From the NCBI RefSeq assembly GCF_004342225.1, contig NZ_SMAR01000033.1:1-40227 (forward strand): a stretch of DNA of 40,227 nucleotides, written 5' to 3'. Source of the DNA: Martelella mediterranea. Lineage in GTDB: Bacteria > Pseudomonadota > Alphaproteobacteria > Rhizobiales > Rhizobiaceae. This document shows, one piece after another, positions 1 to 7,072 of this stretch. The notes beneath the pieces are model-generated. The model was not told the origin of the DNA. It did not search any database and was given only the letters and a program-made list of their open reading frames with translations. Each line of letters opens with the position of its first letter. Positions within the stretch are counted from its first letter, which is position 1. Both the position numbers and the translations under genes were made by a program.

Positions 1-86
1 GGTTCTCGGCAACAAGCCTCGCCTTCATCCAGACCGCGATGATCAAGCTCATGACAAGGCGGCTCGCCCGCTATCCGCTTTCTTGA
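1..86 (+). CDS. C-terminal tail of a transposase (partial, IS5-like)
   Basis: Only the last 27 codons are in the window; the reading frame is open from base 3 and ends in TGA at 84-86. The tail contains the segment AMIKLMTRRLAR, which resembles the C-terminal helix of IS5-family DDE transposases with the DDE_Tnp_1_2 domain. About ten bases after the stop the sequence leaves coding character, as expected where such an element ends in its terminal inverted repeat. The catalytic part lies outside the window, so the family call rests on the tail alone and the element cannot be judged intact or broken. Confidence 0.5.
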   Translation, partial: FSATSLAFIQTAMIKLMTRRLARYPLS

Positions 87-195
87 ACAGACTCTGAGAT
101 CGTCAGCACCGGAACCCGATCTTTTTCTCCAGGACGCAATTTTGAGAACCGGAGAGGCCCCTCCCGTGACGGTGTCGGCCTGAACACAGTGGAAA

Positions 196-222
196 GACTT
201 ATCCACAGGGTGTGGATAAGTC
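196..222. promoter_or_regulatory. Palindrome made of two inverted consensus DnaA boxes
   Basis: Two perfect 12-base arms flank a GGG loop. Each arm contains the DnaA-box consensus TTATCCACA (199-207 on the + strand, and its reverse complement at 211-219). The hairpin lies between the transposase tail and the 3' end of the metY-type gene, so it could also terminate transcription; a GTGTTTTT tract follows it on the + strand, while the metY side has only TTTCC. The rest of 87-260 shows no gene. A DnaA-binding or titrating role is inference; the box match is exact. Confidence 0.6.
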
Positions 223-260
223 GGTGTTTTTGTGTTCCAGATTATGCTTTGATGACAAAT

Positions 261-1553
261 CTAGCCGTCGATTTTGCCAAGCGCCTGCCCAATATCTGCA
301 ATAAGATCATGGACATCCTCAATCCCGACAGAAAGCCGCACGACATCAGGCCCTGCACCCGCAGCAATCTGCTGTTCTGGTGTCAGCTGTGCATGTGTTG
401 TGGAAGCCGGGTGAATAACCAGTGAACGCGTGTCACCGATATTCGCAAGATGTGAGAACAGCTCAAGCCCCTCGACGAAACTCTTGCCAGCCTCATATCC
501 ACCCCTCAGGCCAAAGGTAAATACGGCCCCTGCCCCTTTTGGCGAATAGCGCTGCTGCAGCGCGTGGTTTTGGTCATCCGCCAGTCCGGGATAACTCACC
601 CAGCCAACTGTATCCTGATCCTTGAGCCAACTGGCAACGGCGAGCGCATTATCACAATGGCGCTGCATTCTAAGTGGCAGCGTTTCAATGCCAGTTGCCA
701 GCATAAAGGCATTAAACGGAGAGATCGCCGGACCAAGATCACGCAGGCTGAGAACTCTCGCTCCAAGCGCAAAGGCAAGATTACCAAAAGCTTCATGCAG
801 AACCAGATTGTTATATTCAGCCCGTGGCTCGGAAAGCATCGGATAGCGTCCCTGCTTCGACCAGTCGAAGGTACCGCCATCGACAAGAATGCCGCCCATG
901 GAATTTCCGTGGCCGCCGAGAAATTTTGTCAGTGAATGAAGAACGATATCCGCACCATGCTCAATCGGTCGCACCAGATATGGCGTGGCCATCGTATTGT
1001 CGACAATCAGCGGCAGATCGTGGCTGTGCGCCACTTCTGCAATTGCCGCGATATCGACAAATGTACCACCCGGATTGGCCAGGCTTTCGATATAGACGGC
1101 CTTGGTGCGTTCATCGATCTGCGCAGCAAAATCCTGCGGATCGGCAGGATCCGCCCAGCGCACCTCCCAACCAAAATTCCTAAACGCGTGGCCAAACTGG
1201 TTGATGGAACCGCCGTAAAGTTTCCGCGCAGCCACAAAATTATCACCAGGCTGCATCAGCATATGCATCGTCAGAAGCTGAGCCGAGTGCCCGGAAGCCA
1301 CCGCCAGAGCTGCTGCCCCGCCCTCCAGAGCAGCCACGCGCTCTTCCAGAACTGCAGTCGTCGGATTGGTGATCCGTGTGTAAATATTCCCGAACTCTTT
1401 CAGTCCAAAAAGCGCAGCTGCATGGTCCGCATCATTAAAGACGTAAGACGTGGTCTGATAAATCGGTGTCGCGCGCGCATTGGTGGCAGGATCCGGCTGT
1501 GCACCAGCGTGGATCGATAGTGTCGCGAATCCCGGTTCTTTGTGATCGCCCAT
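261..1553 (-). CDS. metY: O-acetylhomoserine aminocarboxypropyltransferase (sulfhydrylase)
   Basis: This cytosolic PLP enzyme of the Cys/Met-metabolism family would make homocysteine (or methionine) from O-acetyl-L-homoserine and sulfide (or methanethiol). The 430 residues match the usual length of the long MetY branch. Family landmarks are the N-terminal TLSIHAG, YTRITNPT near 58-65, SGHSAQ near 87-92, the VDNTMATPYL phosphate-side segment near 184-193, and the PLP lysine K210 in HSLTKFLGGHG. The C-terminal IGDTRSLVIHPASTTH is typical of the family. The start is supported by GGAGG seven bases upstream. It is divergent from the DUF6455-like gene across a 147-bp gap that holds an FNR box. No SAM riboswitch was recognised upstream. 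Cystathionine gamma-synthase is less likely, because those enzymes are shorter and lack the long C-terminal region. Confidence 0.93.
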   Translation of the reverse strand: MGDHKEPGFATLSIHAGAQPDPATNARATPIYQTTSYVFNDADHAAALFGLKEFGNIYTRITNPTTAVLEERVAALEGGAAALAVASGHSAQLLTMHMLMQPGDNFVAARKLYGGSINQFGHAFRNFGWEVRWADPADPQDFAAQIDERTKAVYIESLANPGGTFVDIAAIAEVAHSHDLPLIVDNTMATPYLVRPIEHGADIVLHSLTKFLGGHGNSMGGILVDGGTFDWSKQGRYPMLSEPRAEYNNLVLHEAFGNLAFALGARVLSLRDLGPAISPFNAFMLATGIETLPLRMQRHCDNALAVASWLKDQDTVGWVSYPGLADDQNHALQQRYSPKGAGAVFTFGLRGGYEAGKSFVEGLELFSHLANIGDTRSLVIHPASTTHAQLTPEQQIAAGAGPDVVRLSVGIEDVHDLIADIGQALGKIDG

Positions 1554-1633
1554 TTTGGTTTCCTCCGGTTTGATAAACTCTCATGCCGCGAACAACCGCC
1601 ATCAGGCTTTGGTCAAGAGCGGCTTTCCCATTG

Positions 1634-1647
1634 TTGATCAAGATCAA
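1634..1647. promoter_or_regulatory. FNR/FixK-type binding site (anaerobox)
   Basis: The sequence TTGATCAAGATCAA is a perfect match to the FNR/FnrN/FixK consensus TTGAT-N4-ATCAA. It lies about 54 bases before the chosen start of the DUF6455-like gene at 1701 and about 80 bases before the divergent metY-type start, so it could serve either promoter. Oxygen-dependent control by an FNR-family regulator is inferred from the site alone. Confidence 0.7.
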
Positions 1648-1700
1648 TGCTCGAAACTGTACAAATGTCAAAACGTGTACGAGATATGGAGAGCAAGACA

Positions 1701-2090
1701 ATGGACGGTTTACCGAAGGATGACAATCGCGAGCAAGACCGTTTTGCCAAATGGCGCCAGACCAAACATCTTGAAGGCGAAGAGGTCGGTGTACTGGCTT
1801 TGATGACACGGTTGGCAAAATCGGACATCGAAAATGCAGAGCCGCGCGATGCCGCCGAAATGACAGATATGATGAAAGCGCTCAATATCGATCCGGTGGA
1901 AGCCGAGTTCGAATATCGACGGCTGTATTATTATATGCAGGCGAATTGTGCGGCCTGTCACGTGAAGAAGCGTTGCCGCGATGATCTCGCCTGCAAGGTG
2001 GCAGCGAAGCGCTTCGTGGAATACTGCGAAAACCACGAACTCCTCAATGAGATGCGTGCAGACCCTGACCTTTTGCTTGACCCAAAGTGA
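1701..2090 (+). CDS. DUF6455-like small cysteine-containing protein
   Basis: This is a soluble protein of 129 residues. The C-terminal half has the pattern NCAACHVKKRCRDDLACK, with closely spaced cysteines. That resembles the DUF6455 family of alphaproteobacteria, whose function is unknown to me; metal or cofactor binding is plausible. I chose ATG 1701 because GGAGAG lies at 1688-1693 with seven bases to the start; in-frame ATGs at 1647, 1668 and 1689 have no comparable ribosome site. A perfect FNR/FixK box lies about 54 bases upstream, which suggests induction under low oxygen. The gene converges on the CoA-binding protein gene with 27 bases between stops. Confidence 0.8.
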   Translation: MDGLPKDDNREQDRFAKWRQTKHLEGEEVGVLALMTRLAKSDIENAEPRDAAEMTDMMKALNIDPVEAEFEYRRLYYYMQANCAACHVKKRCRDDLACKVAAKRFVEYCENHELLNEMRADPDLLLDPK

Positions 2091-2117
2091 TCTGCAGCCG
2101 GGCAAGATTTTCTGTGA

Positions 2118-2552
2118 TCAGGAAGCGTAAATCAGACGCGGGTACTCAATGGCCGGGCACCGGTCCATAACAACCTCGATGCCTGCCTGCTGTGCCCTTC
2201 TTGCTGCATCTTCATGCACAATATCGAGTTGCATCCAGATGACGCCCGGTCGCCGCGTCAGGCCAAGCGCTTCATCAACAACGCCCGGAACAGCATCTGA
2301 CGCACGGAAGATATCAACCATATCGATTGGTTCTGGTATCTCGTTCAGGCCGGCATACACCGTTTGACCGTGAATTTCTTTACCTGCCTGTCCCAGATTT
2401 ACCGGAAACACGCGATAACCTTTCGAAAGAAGAAATCCCATCACCCTGTGACTTGGACGCTCAGGCTTGGGGGACGCGCCCACAAGCGCGACCGTGCTGA
2501 CGCGGCTGAGAATATCGCGGATTCGCCGATCTTCATCGTTTCCGTCCGACAT
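2118..2552 (-). CDS. CoA-binding domain protein (YccU family)
   Basis: This 144-residue single-domain protein has a Rossmann-like CoA_binding fold. Motifs visible in order are TVALVGASPKPERPSHRV near 21-38 (nucleotide-binding loop), GYRVFPVNLG, EPIDMVDIFR, and GVIWMQLDIVHEDAARRA, followed by VVMDRCPAIEYPRL close to the C terminus. All are hallmarks of the YccU-type proteins related to the CoA-binding part of succinyl-CoA synthetase. The biochemical role of the family is not established. It is divergent from the small secreted protein gene at 2622, with a 69-bp shared upstream region. Confidence 0.88.
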   Translation of the reverse strand: MSDGNDEDRRIRDILSRVSTVALVGASPKPERPSHRVMGFLLSKGYRVFPVNLGQAGKEIHGQTVYAGLNEIPEPIDMVDIFRASDAVPGVVDEALGLTRRPGVIWMQLDIVHEDAARRAQQAGIEVVMDRCPAIEYPRLIYAS

Positions 2553-2621
2553 GGAAGTCTCCCGTTTACCGTGTTAAAGATATGTAATGCAAATGGAGGC
2601 GGCTGAAAGAGCCGAAAGTGA

Positions 2622-2972
2622 ATGATGAAACTTTTGATCGCGTCTACGGTTATTGCAGCAGCTTCTGCCATCCCGGCCAATGCCATTGAGCGTTATAATA
2701 TTCAGGACCTGACCTGCAATCAGGTGCATGCGATACTGAACCAGCAAGGTGCGGCCATTTTGCGCTACCCGGCGCCAAATGGCAGCGGTCGAACGCTCTA
2801 TGATCGGTATGTTCGCGACCCGGTTGTTTGTGTCGGTCAGGGTGACCACGCCATCGAACGCACAGTCCCTGTCAGAGACACTAAAGCCTGTCCGACATTT
2901 TCCTGCAAGCCCGGCCCCAAAGAATGCGACGATGATGATTTCGGCATGCTTTTTTGTAACAGCTGGAACTGA
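2622..2972 (+). CDS. Small secreted cysteine-rich protein of unknown function
   Basis: This protein of 116 residues starts with a clear signal peptide: a basic N terminus, a hydrophobic core LLIASTVIAAASA and a likely AXA cleavage near PANA-IE, around residue 21. The mature part has six cysteines (one before NQVHAILNQ, one in the middle and four in the C-terminal third), so disulfide bonds in the periplasm are likely. I recognise no named family with certainty; it resembles short periplasmic proteins conserved in Hyphomicrobiales. The start could also be the next codon, ATG 2625. It converges on the CcdA-type gene. Confidence 0.7.
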   Translation: MMKLLIASTVIAAASAIPANAIERYNIQDLTCNQVHAILNQQGAAILRYPAPNGSGRTLYDRYVRDPVVCVGQGDHAIERTVPVRDTKACPTFSCKPGPKECDDDDFGMLFCNSWN

Positions 2973-3004
2973 GCGGATTGCTGGTGTTCTTTAAACCGGG
3001 AACA

Positions 3005-3754
3005 TCAGCCGATTCTCGACAGAGCCGGGAAAGTTGCCTGAAACCAGATAGCAACGTCGGCTATAAATCCGAAAAGAAAGGCCAGTCCTGTCAGGATCAG
3101 GAATATGCCCATGACTTTCTCCACCAATCCGATGTGACGACGGAAACGTGCGAGAAAGCGCATGAATGCGCCTGAAAAAAGCGCGGCAATCCAGAACGGA
3201 ACGGCCAGACCAAGAGAATAAACGGCAAGCAGGACGGCCCCGTCGCCGACCGTAGACTTCGCCGCTGCCACGGCAAGAATCGCCCCCAGTACCGGTCCGA
3301 TACAGGGCGTCCAGCCAAACGCAAAGGCAAGTCCCATCACATAGGCACCGGTGGCACTGGCAGGGCGGCCACCGCCATGAAATCTGGCTTCACGCGACAG
3401 GATTGAAATCCGAAAGACACCGAGGAAGTGAAGCCCCATCAGAATGATGATGACGCCGCCAACTTTCGCGAGAATGTCCATATATTGACGGAGCAGTTGT
3501 CCTATTGACGATGCCCCTGCTCCAAGTGCGATAAAAACCGTTGCAAAGCCTAATGTGAAGAAAAGCGCAGGCAAAAGGACAGTCAGAGGGCCTGGCACTG
3601 CTTTTCCCGCGGTTCGATCACCACGGAACTGGTCAACTGAGATTCCGGCCATGTAGCAGAGGTAAGGCGGCACGAGAGGCAATACACAAGGAGAAAGAAA
3701 GGAAAGCGCGCCTGCAATTAATGCGCTCCAAAGTGAAATATCGCCGATCGACAA
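3005..3754 (-). CDS. ccdA: CcdA-type thiol-disulfide transporter (cytochrome c biogenesis)
   Basis: This inner-membrane protein of 249 residues has about six hydrophobic segments and belongs to the CcdA/DsbD transmembrane family. It moves reducing equivalents from cytosolic thioredoxin to periplasmic partners for cytochrome c maturation. The two active-site cysteines sit in the signature segments LSPCVLPLVPPYL (near 20-32) and GWTPCIGPVLGAIL (near 146-159), placed at the starts of two related membrane halves as the family requires. The length is typical of CcdA without DsbD soluble domains. The ATG at 3754 puts the first helix directly after a short N terminus. No thioredoxin-like partner gene is adjacent in this window. 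Confidence 0.92.
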   Translation of the reverse strand: MSIGDISLWSALIAGALSFLSPCVLPLVPPYLCYMAGISVDQFRGDRTAGKAVPGPLTVLLPALFFTLGFATVFIALGAGASSIGQLLRQYMDILAKVGGVIIILMGLHFLGVFRISILSREARFHGGGRPASATGAYVMGLAFAFGWTPCIGPVLGAILAVAAAKSTVGDGAVLLAVYSLGLAVPFWIAALFSGAFMRFLARFRRHIGLVEKVMGIFLILTGLAFLFGFIADVAIWFQATFPALSRIG

Positions 3755-3934
3755 TGCCAGCTCCCGTTGATTCGCTCAGATAATTGAAATGACAATCAAA
3801 ATACATCCACACAGCGACTTAAACCATGGCGCCGATCACGGACAGTTTTCATAGCGCAAAGCCTGCATCAAGACCAATCACCTTTCTGCGCGTTGAAAAG
3901 TTTCAAAATGTCATTGAAAGCGGAATTTTTCCGG

Positions 3935-3963
3935 TTGACCTTCTGAAAGTCCCTGCCTATGTT
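3935..3963 (+). promoter_or_regulatory. Sigma70-type promoter of the tRNA-Lys gene
   Basis: TTGACC (3935-3940) and TATGTT (3958-3963) are separated by exactly 17 bases, about 40 bases before the mature 5' end of tRNA-Lys. Spacing and sequence fit a strong housekeeping promoter. The remainder of the 250-base stretch between the ccdA start and the tRNA shows no convincing gene. Confidence 0.6.
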
Positions 3964-4004
3964 CCGCCCACTTTCAAGCGAATGCGTTTCAGCGCTTCGA
4001 CTGG

Positions 4005-4080
4005 GAGCGCGTAGCTCAGTTGGTAGAGCAACTGACTTTTAATCAGTAGGTCCAGGGTTCGAACCCCTGCGCGCTCACCA
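4005..4080 (+). tRNA. tRNA-Lys (anticodon UUU)
   Basis: A full cloverleaf of 76 bases is visible. The acceptor arm GAGCGCG pairs with CGCGCTC, the D arm is closed by GCTC/GAGC, and the anticodon arm ACTGA/TCAGT has loop CTTTTAA with anticodon TTT at 4038-4040. The T arm has GGTTCGAAC, and the 3' end encodes ACCA. The phage integrase module begins directly downstream, so the 3' half of this gene is the probable attachment site. The tRNA is intact, as expected when a phage restores the 3' end on insertion. Confidence 0.97.
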
Positions 4081-4110
4081 AAATATCCCAAAAAATGCAG
4101 GACATTATCT

Positions 4111-4190
4111 GAATTTGTGACATTTCATGTGACTGAATTTGTGACTTATTTTGGATGAAAATGTCACACGAAGTCACACGGTCACAAATC
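4111..4190. repeat. Phased TGTGAC repeats: candidate integrase arm-type sites of attL
   Basis: GTGAC occurs at 4117, 4129 and 4141, exactly 12 bp apart; the first and third sit in the identical 11-mer GAATTTGTGAC. The inverted form GTCAC follows at 4163, 4173 and 4181. The cluster lies between the tRNA and the first prophage gene, where arm-type integrase or Xis sites are expected. The 10-mer GTCACAAATT recurs at the far end of the prophage (40109-40118). The arm-site role is inference. Confidence 0.5.
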
Positions 4191-4448
4191 AAGGCTTTTT
4201 AAGACCTTCCGTGATTCTTCCTGTGTGATCGCGAACCGGCGCGCCACGTGCTTGGGCTGAATTTCGATTTCCGGGAAAATTGCCTGTATCTCACGGACGA
4301 AATCGGCCACGTTTCGGACGAGGTTTGCCGCTGAGAGGCGTTCGGCCCAATCCGCGCATCGGAAGTTATCCAGATACTCATTGCCGCCACAGGTGACGCA
4401 ATGTGGAAACAGGAAGCCGGTGCGGATATCGCATGGCCGGTCAGTCAT
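4182..4448 (-). CDS. Small phage protein with three N-terminal cysteines, unknown
   Basis: I do not recognise this 88-residue protein. Near residues 17-31 it has HCVTCGG followed ten residues later by FRC, which could bind a metal ion. The C-terminal half (PKHVARRFAITQEESRKVLKSL) looks helical and could be a small DNA-binding helix-turn-helix. It is the last gene of the leftward integrase operon. Its start overlaps the stop of the upstream gene by eight bases, a sign of translational coupling. Its position next to the attachment site is where phages often keep an excisionase, but I see no direct sequence support for that role. Confidence 0.6.
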   Translation of the reverse strand: MTDRPCDIRTGFLFPHCVTCGGNEYLDNFRCADWAERLSAANLVRNVADFVREIQAIFPEIEIQPKHVARRFAITQEESRKVLKSLDL

Positions 4449-4686
4449 CGGGAAACGTCCATTTGGCGACCGGAAACGGTGTTGCCAATAAGCGTTCGAT
4501 CCAAGCTTTTCCGCGATCTGTCACGATCCAGTCGTCTGCCAGCTTCTCAATCATACCCGCGTCTAAAAGAAACGCGCGCTCTTCCTTGGCTGCAACGGAC
4601 ACCCAAACCTTTATCCCCACAACTTCCGCAGGATCGTGCGAGACGTGGCAGGCAAGCATTATGCTGACTGTCAAAGGCACCACCAT
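4441..4686 (-). CDS. Small phage protein, possible winged helix, unknown
   Basis: This 81-residue protein is not recognised. The middle (KEERAFLLDAGMIEKLADDW followed by IVTDRGKAWIERLLATP) reads like a winged-helix fold, ending in a wing strand and a recognition-type helix. The chosen start, ATG 4686, lies one base beyond the integrase stop, with a GGGAGA ribosome site inside the integrase end. A longer in-frame extension runs into the integrase gene and is rejected. Downstream it overlaps the next gene by eight bases. A role in integration or excision control is possible from context only. Confidence 0.65.
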   Translation of the reverse strand: MVVPLTVSIMLACHVSHDPAEVVGIKVWVSVAAKEERAFLLDAGMIEKLADDWIVTDRGKAWIERLLATPFPVAKWTFPDD

Positions 4687-4687
4687 G

Positions 4688-5884
4688 TCATTCTCCCTTG
4701 TACCAGTTTTCCATTTTCTCGATTGCGCTGTTCGCCATTTCCGGATGGCGCGCGAAATAGTGTTCCAGGATCTGGGTTGCCGTGTTGAGACTGTGGCCGG
4801 TGATAGCGCAGATCTCGCCCACCGAGCAGCCGGCACGAAACAACCAGGTCACCGCCGTGTCGCGCAAATCCTGATCGCGCAGCGTGGCGCAGGATTTCAT
4901 CGGCTTGAGGATCTCACGGCCGTTGATATCTTTCATGCCCTGCGCCGCGATCTTGCGCACCTGGTCATAAAGGTGGCGGTAGTGATCGCCCTTGAAGGGT
5001 CGCCAGTTCCGCTCGTCGAGGATGACATGGGCAGAGACCACCTCCGCCAGCTTGCGGCGCTTCCCGGCTTCCTGCAGGCGTGCACGCAGCTCCGCACTTT
5101 CCGGAATATCCACAATCACTTTCGTCTTTGACTGGCGCAGGCTAACGCGGCCATTGTCGCGTGCGGCAAACTGATATTCCAGCCGGTCGCCCTGGCGCTG
5201 GCCCGACCAGACGGCCAGCGTGATCATATCGCCAATCTCCGGACGGCCCAGAGCATCGGCGGCGGCCACAAGCTGGCGGATCTCATCACGCTCACCGGCG
5301 CGCACACGCGGCTCTTCCTTTTTCAGCTGCAGCTTATGTGCAGGATTGACAATCAGGCCCGGCAGTCGCCCGCGCGACATGCCCCAGCTATAGGCAATGC
5401 CGAGGATGCGCATCGCGGCATTGGCCGTGTGCAGGCCGGTCTTGCCGCGCAGCTCGTCATAAACGCCGTAACAGATTGGCTGGCTCAGGGCTTCGGCTTC
5501 CGATGCCCAGACATCCGGCAGGTGATTTTCGATGGACCGGATTTTCTGCAGATAGTCCTGCTGGGTTTTGATCGCCTTGTCGCGAAAGGCCTGCGAGGTG
5601 GCATAGTCTTTCAGCAGTTGTTCCACGGTGTAAAAGCGCACCGGAACCGGTTGCTTTGGTTGTGCACGCTTGCGGCTTTTCTCGGCGGCCTTGCGTGCCG
5701 CCGCAATTTCTCGCTCGAATGTGCGCGACCAGTCCAGTGCCTCACCGGCGGTCATCCACGCGCCCTCACCGTTGCGGAGATCGAACGCCTTGTAACCGCG
5801 CTGGCGCAATGTGGGCGATGGCGTGAAGCGCGGCCTGCCGCCACGCCACGAAACGAATTTGATTTTGGGATCTGATTTACGCAT
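4688..5884 (-). CDS. int: Tyrosine site-specific recombinase (phage integrase)
   Basis: This 398-residue enzyme would integrate and excise the prophage at tRNA-Lys. The N-terminal arm-binding region (about 1-75) is basic, followed by a SAM-like core-binding domain (about 85-180) and a catalytic domain (about 195-385). Catalytic residues visible are R230 in SGQRQGDRLEYQ, K253 in RQSKTK, R341 in DQDLRDTA, H364 in ITGHS, and the nucleophile Y376 in EHYFARH. The usual first histidine of the HxLR motif is Q338, a tolerated variation. It points toward the tRNA about 0.6 kb away and overlaps the upstream small gene by eight bases, so it is read from the leftward prophage operon. Confidence 0.95.
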   Translation of the reverse strand: MRKSDPKIKFVSWRGGRPRFTPSPTLRQRGYKAFDLRNGEGAWMTAGEALDWSRTFEREIAAARKAAEKSRKRAQPKQPVPVRFYTVEQLLKDYATSQAFRDKAIKTQQDYLQKIRSIENHLPDVWASEAEALSQPICYGVYDELRGKTGLHTANAAMRILGIAYSWGMSRGRLPGLIVNPAHKLQLKKEEPRVRAGERDEIRQLVAAADALGRPEIGDMITLAVWSGQRQGDRLEYQFAARDNGRVSLRQSKTKVIVDIPESAELRARLQEAGKRRKLAEVVSAHVILDERNWRPFKGDHYRHLYDQVRKIAAQGMKDINGREILKPMKSCATLRDQDLRDTAVTWLFRAGCSVGEICAITGHSLNTATQILEHYFARHPEMANSAIEKMENWYKGE

Positions 5885-6122
5885 GACTGGGGATCCTTTG
5901 GAAATAGTTTAGACAGCACGCCGCGACTTCGGCATGAAGCGGCGGTTCATTCGAACGCGCTATGATTGCTTCGCGTCCGCTTTGAGAGTGACGGATGATC
6001 CAATGGCCGCGGTAAAGCACGTTGTCTGCAATACCTACGCGCGGGAAATGCTCCGGGTTGCTATCGTCAACGGCCTTTGCGAAGGCGCACGCGCAAGGAA
6101 AGGTTTCATGAGCCGGCATCAC
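5877..6122 (-). CDS. Small phage protein, unknown
   Basis: This 81-residue protein is not recognised. It has a run of histidines and cysteines (PCACAF near 9-14, AACCLNYF near 68-75) and a central VLYRGHWIIRHSQSGREAII, but no family signature I can name. The gene is supported by its junctions: a four-base ATGA overlap with the ASCH gene upstream and an eight-base overlap with the integrase start downstream. The weak coding character leaves some doubt, though the otherwise unexplained 240-base space and tight coupling favour a real gene. Confidence 0.55.
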   Translation of the reverse strand: MMPAHETFPCACAFAKAVDDSNPEHFPRVGIADNVLYRGHWIIRHSQSGREAIIARSNEPPLHAEVAACCLNYFQRIPSHA

Positions 6123-6514
6123 AGCTCATCCCAATAGATCACGACACCTTCAAAGGGCAGTCCGTGGTTTTCGGCAAACCAGTCCGCCATCTCCATAAAG
6201 CTCTTGAAGCCGTCAGCTTCTGCAAACTCGTTGTCGGTGATTTCCACCTGATCACGATCATAGATCGCCGACGGCAGATAGTGGCCATTGACCTGCATTG
6301 AGGTGCCCTCGATCCTGACACTTGCAATCCCGGTAACTGTAGCGGTTCTCAGCAACCGGCATTTCTTTGTTCGCATACCGGTGTAAAGTTTAAGCGTGTC
6401 ACCAACCTTGCAGTGTGCCCGTCCGTCCTTGCGCGGCGCGCGCACTGTTTGCAGCTTGATGCCGAATTCAACATCATCCGCGAACCGCTCCTGAACATTC
6501 AGCGCCGGCATCAC
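6119..6514 (-). CDS. ASCH-domain protein
   Basis: The protein has 131 residues. The N-terminal half has the ASCH/PUA-like signature: KLQTVRAPRKDGRAHCKVGD, then TLKLYTGMRTKKCRLLRTATV. This is the GxxxT-R motif region followed by the beta strand pairs that form an RNA-binding pocket in this fold. Small ASCH proteins are common in phage genomes and are thought to bind RNA or modified nucleotides; the target here is unknown. The gene is coupled by ATGA overlaps to a membrane protein gene upstream and a small gene downstream in the integrase operon. Confidence 0.8.
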   Translation of the reverse strand: MMPALNVQERFADDVEFGIKLQTVRAPRKDGRAHCKVGDTLKLYTGMRTKKCRLLRTATVTGIASVRIEGTSMQVNGHYLPSAIYDRDQVEITDNEFAEADGFKSFMEMADWFAENHGLPFEGVVIYWDEL

Positions 6515-6846
6515 AGATCCTCCGCCACGAGGAGGACAAAGAGCACGGTCCAGGCAAGTTTGCAGAAAAGGTGCAGAAACTGGTCTTGGTTAAAACTAAG
6601 CCTTCCGGCGCTCTTCTCGTAGTCGATCACCCAATGAGCAGCGAACTCGGCCAGCCCAAGCCAAACCGAATTCGTGATCACACCGACGAAACCGGCATGT
6701 ATCGCCGAATGCGCACCGAGAGCTTGATACCAAGGCACGCCGGGCAAAGGCGCAGACTGGTTTTTCGCGCGGGCGAGAAAGTCACCCTGCAACGGATAGT
6801 CTGCCAATGCATGCGCCGCGATCAGTAAAGCCAATACTTCAATCAT
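6511..6846 (-). CDS. DUF3307-like membrane protein
   Basis: This 111-residue protein has three or four hydrophobic helices. The N-terminal AAHALADYPLQGDFLARAKN, the central GAHSAIHAGF and the later EFAAHWVIDYEK match the spaced His/Asp pattern of DUF3307 inner-membrane proteins, whose function is unknown. I chose ATG 6846 because GGAGAG sits four bases upstream; an eight-residue longer start lies in the terminator region. It is the first gene after the hairpin at 6868-6899. Its position in a region expressed with the integrase allows a role in the lysogen, for example membrane-based exclusion, but nothing in the sequence proves it. Confidence 0.75.
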   Translation of the reverse strand: MIEVLALLIAAHALADYPLQGDFLARAKNQSAPLPGVPWYQALGAHSAIHAGFVGVITNSVWLGLAEFAAHWVIDYEKSAGRLSFNQDQFLHLFCKLAWTVLFVLLVAEDL

Positions 6847-6862
6847 CCGTCTCTCCATGAAG

Positions 6863-6899
6863 AAAAACACCGGCGGCCAACCTCAAGAAGCCGCCGGTG
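6863..6899 (-). terminator. Rho-independent terminator of the leftward operon
   Basis: Read leftward, a perfect 10-bp stem (CACCGGCGGC with GCCGCCGGTG, 12-base loop) is followed by TTTTT at 6867-6863. It lies between the 7073 gene and the ribosome site of the DUF3307-like gene. It should limit readthrough from the upstream small genes into the membrane protein-ASCH-integrase group, or act as an attenuator between them. Confidence 0.7.
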
Positions 6900-7072
6900 A
6901 AGTGGCGCGGGTTGGTTCCCGCGTGGTCTTTTTGGTTGGTTCCCGGAACCGCAGAGAGGGGGAGCGGTTCCGGGCGGCGCACTCACCGGGCATCAGGGGA
7001 AATCCCCGGCGAAGCGAGGGGCGCGGCGGATACGCAAAACAAGGCCGCGCCAATCTTCTGAACCCGGAAGGC
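6900..7072. other. Structured noncoding stretch with several hairpins
   Basis: I see no convincing gene here. Together with the neighbouring terminator it contains three further inverted repeats. A perfect 10-bp stem CCCGGAACCG/CGGTTCCGGG lies at 6942-6951 and 6965-6974, a short GGGG/CCCC stem near 6994-7006, and GGCGCGGC/GCCGCGCC at 7020-7027 and 7044-7051. The 11-mer GGTTGGTTCCC is repeated 24 bp apart at 6910 and 6934. This could be a structured leader or a small RNA in the leftward operon. Confidence 0.45.

Noticed and set aside
1554-1646. SAM-II riboswitch upstream of the metY-type gene
   Set aside because: Alphaproteobacteria often have one there, but I could not match the conserved pseudoknot segments.
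3826-4014. 62-codon frame running into tRNA-Lys
   Set aside because: It overlaps the tRNA promoter and the tRNA 5' end and has no family features.
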